A stretch of DNA of 64,000 nt. It comes from Diploscapter coronatus. Lineage: Eukaryota; Nematoda; Chromadorea; Rhabditida; Rhabditidae. Location of the stretch: positions 69,835,201 through 69,899,200 of the forward strand of contig OZ038422.1 in NCBI GenBank assembly GCA_964036155.1. Direction: 5' to 3'. A program made the translations under genes and the position numbers. The notes beneath the pieces were generated by a model. That model was not told where the DNA came from and searched no databases. It saw nothing but the letters and a program-made list of their open reading frames with translations. This document shows, piece after piece, positions 59,530 through 64,000 of this stretch. The first letter of the stretch is position 1. Every line of letters starts with the position of its first letter.

Positions 59530-61055
59530 TTAAAAATAGACACTGGGCGGAGATTCGTGTGACAGGAGTAGCGGAGTTTGTATGCTTGGCTCGTCGAACA
59601 GCCCTTTCCCAGATTTGCTCTTCTTAGAGGATCTGTAATCAAATGGCAATATAAAAGAAGAGTCTTGAAAATCATGGATAGCATTTTAACGATTTCGAAT
59701 CTGCATGATATCAGCGAAATTCGCCGAATAAAAATGTAGAAAATTATCGTCACCTTATTTAAATGTGATATTTGCGAAAATATTAGAAGAGGATGATGAA
59801 GAGCAGGTATACAAGTTTAACAAACTGCTCACCTATCATTTCCATTGCGATTCTTTTGCGTGGGGCATTCATCGTCATTGTTGGCAGTGAGGTTAGTTCT
59901 TAATTCCAGCTTCTTTTCCTTCCTGCCCTTCTTCTTTTTCACTCTGCCCGAACTGCATTGTGTGTTGTCTTCCTCTTCCAAAGTAGGCTTCTTCAACTTC
60001 TTCTTCTTCGGTATATCGCCGCCAACCTGAAGTTATTGCATTGAGCATTGTCATTTTTTAGAGAAAACTAATGTCATATTGAAAAGGTAAGTTTGATTCA
60101 ATCGTTAAAGGCATAAACGCAAGAAGAATAAGACATGTTCAATCTTAACTAAGACCAACAAGAAATTTTGAGTTGAAAGTTCAGAGCCAGACTTAATAGG
60201 AGAAGGTTTTTCAGAATCGTAAACGGATTTTTGTCTCGATTCAGTAGTTTCTAGTGGCTGTAAAGAAAATTCATTTATGACCTTTCTCTATTTCCACTAA
60301 TAAATGAAGTGAGTAATATTGGATCATCCAGTACTCTTTGCAATTTTTAAAAATAAATTTTTATCTATTTTCCATTGACTTGCATTGTGATCATATCTTT
60401 CCGCGAGCTGTTTGAGATTGTTAGCAGAGGCAGGTGGATTAGTGATCATCACTTGATATATTGCCTTGCTCTTCTTCTTTTTGAGTCCCGGCAGAAAGTA
60501 GAAGAAGTGATAGCAGAACAGACCGATCAGGAATACCAACATCTCTGCACAGTAGATTGCGACTGTGTGCCACTAGAATGGATTAAAGTTGGAAGATCGT
60601 GAGAAATAGAAATCTTGAGAGACAAAATGATCGCAATTTTCAGAACTATATAAGATTGATTTCTAAGAATTCTCTAGCCACGGAAATTCTCAGGATCTCA
60701 AAAGTCCAGAAGTCATCAGAAAGATTGAATGTGAGTTCATTAGACTTTCAAATTTTTGAAAATTTGGAAATAGGAAATAGAAATTCGCTAATTCGAAGGA
60801 AAAGACGCTTTCAAAATCCTTTGGAGTTTGGCAACAATTATCACGAAGTCGAGCTTTAAAATTTCAAAGACAATATTTATTAATAACAGTTTGAGGGTAT
60901 TTATAGAGATCGGGGTGAGATATCTAAGGATAGATATGCAATTAGTGTGTAGTGAGATTAGCATACACTTAATGCCTTAACTTTCATGACGCTCACTTAC
61001 CAGAAACTTCAAGAAGTCGTACAAGTCGTCTTTCGTTAGGTCGAGGAATGACATT
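59530..61055 (-). CDS. Small single-pass membrane protein with lysine-rich tail, unknown
   Basis: Five exons in phase: 61001-61055, 60384-60572, 60156-60257, 59833-60026 and 59530-59632. The start is MSFLDLTKDDLYDFLKFLWH, then a strong membrane segment (AIYCAEMLVFLIGLFCYHFF) followed at once by basic LKKKKSKAIYQ. The rest is hydrophilic: a Ser/Lys region (VYDSEKPSPIKSGSEL), lysine-rich KKKKLKKPTLEEED and KKKKGRKEKKLELR, and the end LLLSHESPPSVYF. Intron 2 (60258-60383) uses a consensus GC donor (AAT|GCAAGT). Not recognised; similar low-complexity lysine tails occur in nematode-specific membrane proteins. The single-pass topology is inferred. Confidence 0.6.
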
Positions 61056-61532
61056 TTGTGATGCAGCAGGAATGAGCAGTTCTGACTGTCAACCGATCGA
61101 CCGACTGCGACTGACGAGCGGTGGGAAATGACAGAAATGAAACGGAGAAAGAAGCGAAGGAAGTACGCAATGTATGCAAAATTGGCATAAGCTATCACAG
61201 TAGTATATATTCGGTACGGGCTGGCGCACTTTTTTGCCCACTCCAATTTGTATGCATTTTCAACAATTTTCATGCATTATCGAAGTAATAACATGTCTTA
61301 ATTAGTAAAAAACACATCATTTTTGAAAATCTTCAATTTTGCCCCTTAGGGAAAAGTGGGCAAAAAAGTGCGCTAGGAATTCGAGGGGCAAAAACACAGA
61401 ATTAAAAAGAAGAGCCATTTTCTGACGCAGTTTCGCCCCACATTTTTCGCGTATTCAACATCGTCGATTTTCAGCGATTTTTTATATTATAAATAAGCAA
61501 AGCTTATCTAGAAGAACTACGTTCTATTATAA
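61056..61532. other. Gap between the membrane-protein gene and the Polinton, with an inverted repeat
   Basis: Contains a 20-nt near-perfect inverted repeat: GGCGCACTTTTTTGCCCACT at 61223-61242 and its reverse complement at 61355-61374. It may mark or border the end of the adjacent transposon. No ORF. Confidence 0.5.
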
Positions 61533-61925
61533 ATGTTTATTAAAACGTTAAAACCATTGACAAATTACCAAATTACAAAAATAGCAAATGAATTAAATAT
61601 AAAAAATTTTAGAGGGGTATTTATGAGAGATACTCTTCCAGATAAAATTAATGAAATAGAATGTGGAATTGTAAATTTAGATTCTTCTAATAATTCAGGC
61701 ACTCATTGGGTGTGTTACTATAAAAATAATGAAAGGTGCTATTACTTTGATTCTTTTGGATTGGATCCTCCATTAGAATTACGAAAATATTTAAATTCAC
61801 AAATTGAATTGTCAACGTTCCAAATTCAAGAATTCAATACACATCATTGTGGTTATTATTGTCTGTTGGTGATGAAACTCTTACAAACTCACGACTTTAA
61901 AGAAGTAGTATTGTCTTTGATTTAA
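61533..61925 (+). CDS. Polinton cysteine protease (adenain/Ulp1-like)
   Basis: About 130 residues, starting MFIKTLKPLTNYQITKIANE. It has the adenovirus-protease-like catalytic set in order: His in SGTHWVCYY, Asp in CYYFDSFG, Gln in FQIQEF, and Cys in HHCGYYCLLVM. In Polintons this enzyme is thought to process virion proteins. It is convergent with the polymerase, and the two stop codons overlap at 61922-61925. AT-rich codon use. Confidence 0.88.
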   Translation: MFIKTLKPLTNYQITKIANELNIKNFRGVFMRDTLPDKINEIECGIVNLDSSNNSGTHWVCYYKNNERCYYFDSFGLDPPLELRKYLNSQIELSTFQIQEFNTHHCGYYCLLVMKLLQTHDFKEVVLSLI

Positions 61926-64000
61926 GAAATCATTTCACTTTTAATTGCAACATTTCCGTAAGCCATCGTTTCATAGCTATCTTTGAGAATATAACGTTTA
62001 TGCTCTGCTACAGTTTCATCATTATTTAGAGCAACTTTATTCTGTAATTGAGTATAAATAGTATGTTTAACACTCCTAATACACATCTGTTTTCTTCTAA
62101 CTACACTTTTATTGAAGAGACATTCTTTATAATCTTCAACATTCAACTCATTCTTGACAACGTTCTTCTTTATTCCTTTGCTCTTTTTAACTTCTTTATC
62201 ATCTAATACTTTATAAGCATATTGCTTAGGTTTTAGAGCTACTAATTCTGTCATAAATTTACCATTTAACTCATCTTTGAATTTTTCAACAACTTTTTTA
62301 TTCTCGAGAGAATAAAGAGGATGATCTTTCAGATAATCACTGAAGTCAAACTGTCTTTTGAGTTCAGCTGATTCTTCAATGTCTTTATAGATATCTTCTG
62401 TTTCAATTTCATAAATAAGACTATCTGTATCTTGATAACACAATTTCAAATTTTTGATATTGTATCTCTTTTGCATTACATTGTAATGAAAATCGTACAT
62501 TAAGTACTTACTTAGATCGAGGATAGAAAAACCAACATAAACAGGTTTGTCAAGTACAATATTAGTCTTTTCCATCTCAACTGCTACTAGTTCTTTATTA
62601 AACATTATACATCTTTTGAAATTAGGTTTAGAAGCCAATTTAACTATTTTATTCTCATCTGTAATAAGTCTAACATCAACTCTTTCTCTCACATTTTCCA
62701 TAGTTTTACCAAATACTGAATTATTCATGAGTTTGAAGAAATCTTTCTCGAAATCATTTCTAGCTTTTTTTCTTAGATTAGTATTCAACTCAATATAAGG
62801 AGCTAACCATGCACTCTCTTGAAAAGTAATAATTCTATGAACTTTCTTTAACTTTAAACCTAATTCTAATGCTTGTAAGAGATTTCTATAATGAATAACA
62901 TATTTTTCCTTATCAAAGAGAGTGTTACACAACTTCTTCACGGATTGAGTGTCAATTTTAACATTTTCCGGACATAACGGGAAATCATTATGTTTTTGAT
63001 GTAATTCTTTAGGATATTCAAGATCTATTTCTAGAATACATCCTTTTCCTCTTTTATTGAGATTCTTAATATATTTCTTTAATTCTTCAGGTGATATATT
63101 TTCATTAAATTCTTCCTCAAATTCAAATCCACCAGTAGGCAACTTTTGGCACATAGCCCAACCATATAAATTATTTGCATCTAGATACATCAAAAATGTA
63201 CTTTCTTTTTCTGGATTATAATCTTCTAGATATTTATTATTTGCTTTGGAGTATCGTTTGACAGCGCTCACCATCCCACCCCTTATTCCTTTTTCAATCA
63301 TCAAATATTTTTCAACATCTTTAAGTACTTCTAATGACACTCCAGTTTTCTTCAACATAGCATCCCAAGCTAAACCTGGACTGGTGTAATACCAACATGG
63401 ATCAAGTTCATAGATATCCAAACTCAAATTCCTGAAATTTTCAAAAATATCTGCTAATAACAGGACATCATTAATCATATAAATCTTAGTATAGTCCTCC
63501 ATATTCTTGCAAGACATTTTATTCCAAACTAATGTAGCATAGAGATGCTCTGCAGTTGTACATTTCTTGCCATTTAGGATATCATCGAAATTTTCTTTAA
63601 TCGGTAGTTTTTCTTCTTGATATTTTGCGAAAGAATCCATGTGCTCATATGGATAAATGCCTTTTTTTCTCATCATTCCAAAAACATTATCGCTTCCATA
63701 GTATTTTTTACTTAGTGGGAGTTGTTCATCATCCAAATTTTTACTCAAAACATCCAGTGACGCTGACATGAAACTGAATGAATCTAAAAATCTCACTTCA
63801 TAGAACCGATTTTCATCTTCTTCGTATTGTTTGTGATAACTGAAACTAATAAACTTTTCAGTATTACTTGAAATATTATTAATCTCTATTCCTTTTTCTT
63901 TTAAGTATTTAGTACTGTCAGGATCTCCGATTATGAGGTGTGAGTCATATCCTTTAAGATTATGGAAGAATACCGGAATAAAAGTGTTCTTTCTTTTTAA
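61922..64000 (-). CDS. Polinton protein-primed DNA polymerase B (C-terminal part)
   Basis: The frame is open from the right window edge to the stop at 61922, more than 690 codons, so the start lies outside. The exonuclease motif FFHNLKGYDSHLI is at about 63.95 kb. Palm motifs follow in order: MYLDANNLYGWAMCQKLP (motif A), KLMNNSVFGKTMENVRER (motif B, K...NS.FG) and CYQDTDSLIYEIE (motif C, YxDTDS). Exonuclease and polymerase domains on one chain with an inserted region between A and B fit protein-primed PolB of Polintons. No stop or frameshift is seen, so this copy may be young. An ATG near 63796 is not the true start. Confidence 0.92.
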   Translation of the reverse strand, partial: LKRKNTFIPVFFHNLKGYDSHLIIGDPDSTKYLKEKGIEINNISSNTEKFISFSYHKQYEEDENRFYEVRFLDSFSFMSASLDVLSKNLDDEQLPLSKKYYGSDNVFGMMRKKGIYPYEHMDSFAKYQEEKLPIKENFDDILNGKKCTTAEHLYATLVWNKMSCKNMEDYTKIYMINDVLLLADIFENFRNLSLDIYELDPCWYYTSPGLAWDAMLKKTGVSLEVLKDVEKYLMIEKGIRGGMVSAVKRYSKANNKYLEDYNPEKESTFLMYLDANNLYGWAMCQKLPTGGFEFEEEFNENISPEELKKYIKNLNKRGKGCILEIDLEYPKELHQKHNDFPLCPENVKIDTQSVKKLCNTLFDKEKYVIHYRNLLQALELGLKLKKVHRIITFQESAWLAPYIELNTNLRKKARNDFEKDFFKLMNNSVFGKTMENVRERVDVRLITDENKIVKLASKPNFKRCIMFNKELVAVEMEKTNIVLDKPVYVGFSILDLSKYLMYDFHYNVMQKRYNIKNLKLCYQDTDSLIYEIETEDIYKDIEESAELKRQFDFSDYLKDHPLYSLENKKVVEKFKDELNGKFMTELVALKPKQYAYKVLDDKEVKKSKGIKKNVVKNELNVEDYKECLFNKSVVRRKQMCIRSVKHTIYTQLQNKVALNNDETVAEHKRYILKDSYETMAYGNVAIKSEMIS

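Larger units (their letters stand above)
61355..64000. mobile_element. Polinton/Maverick element (partial, runs off the right edge)
   Basis: Two Polinton core genes lie tail to tail: an adenovirus-type cysteine protease (+) and a protein-primed family B DNA polymerase (-). Both are intact as far as visible and markedly AT-rich compared with the host genes. The left boundary is uncertain; the inverted repeat near 61355 is one candidate. Integrase, packaging ATPase and capsid genes would lie beyond 64000. Confidence 0.85.

Overview
This window is eukaryotic nuclear DNA, most likely from a nematode. It has many short introns (often 45-60 nt) ending in TTTCAG-like acceptors. It carries gene families that are expanded or typical in nematodes: a GT92/DUF23 glycosyltransferase, a DUF229 sulfatase-like protein, a serpentine 7TM receptor and a secreted TIL-domain protein. 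Its histone H4 has Cys at position 73, as in Caenorhabditis, and several coding starts sit just after a splice acceptor, as expected with spliced-leader trans-splicing. The species cannot be named from sequence alone. Most long unspliced ORFs are shadows, so gene models below were joined by hand from splice sites, reading phase and protein similarity. Exon ends are usually firm, but some internal exons are approximate.

Layout. 1-0.8 kb: 5' end of a poly(A) polymerase gene (-). 1.2-9.7 kb: three + strand genes, namely a Met/Gly-rich low-complexity protein, a small unrecognised protein and a kaptin (KPTN)-like gene; the last two are only 53 nt apart. 9.7-29.2 kb: a - strand string of triokinase/FMN cyclase (TKFC), WDR74/NSA1 and a large CABIN1/Hir3-like gene. 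A REEP-like gene lies inside one CABIN1 intron on the same strand. 30-34.3 kb: a serpentine-receptor gene (-) invaded by a mariner and a Tc1-like MITE. 35.8-39.6 kb: a histone quartet as two divergent pairs (H2B/H2A and H3/H4). All four genes have introns and all four have a histone 3' stem-loop. 40.1-43.0 kb: an RBFOX-type RNA-binding protein (+). 43.6-45.7 kb: an unresolved gene (+). 46.2-48.0 kb: a Pax1/9-like paired-domain gene (+). 48.5-50.5 kb: a TIL-domain secreted protein (+). 51.2-54.5 kb: a GT92 glycosyltransferase with one apparent frameshift (+). 55.1-61.1 kb: a DUF229 protein and a small membrane protein (-). 61.5-64 kb: a Polinton/Maverick element with cysteine protease (+) and protein-primed DNA polymerase B (-), running off the window.

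The most notable signals are the intron-rich histone genes that still keep the replication-dependent 3' stem-loop; repeated use of GC-AG introns (five or six in this window, in unrelated genes); the same-strand nested gene; operon-like gene strings; and several distinct hairpin/MITE families lodged in introns.
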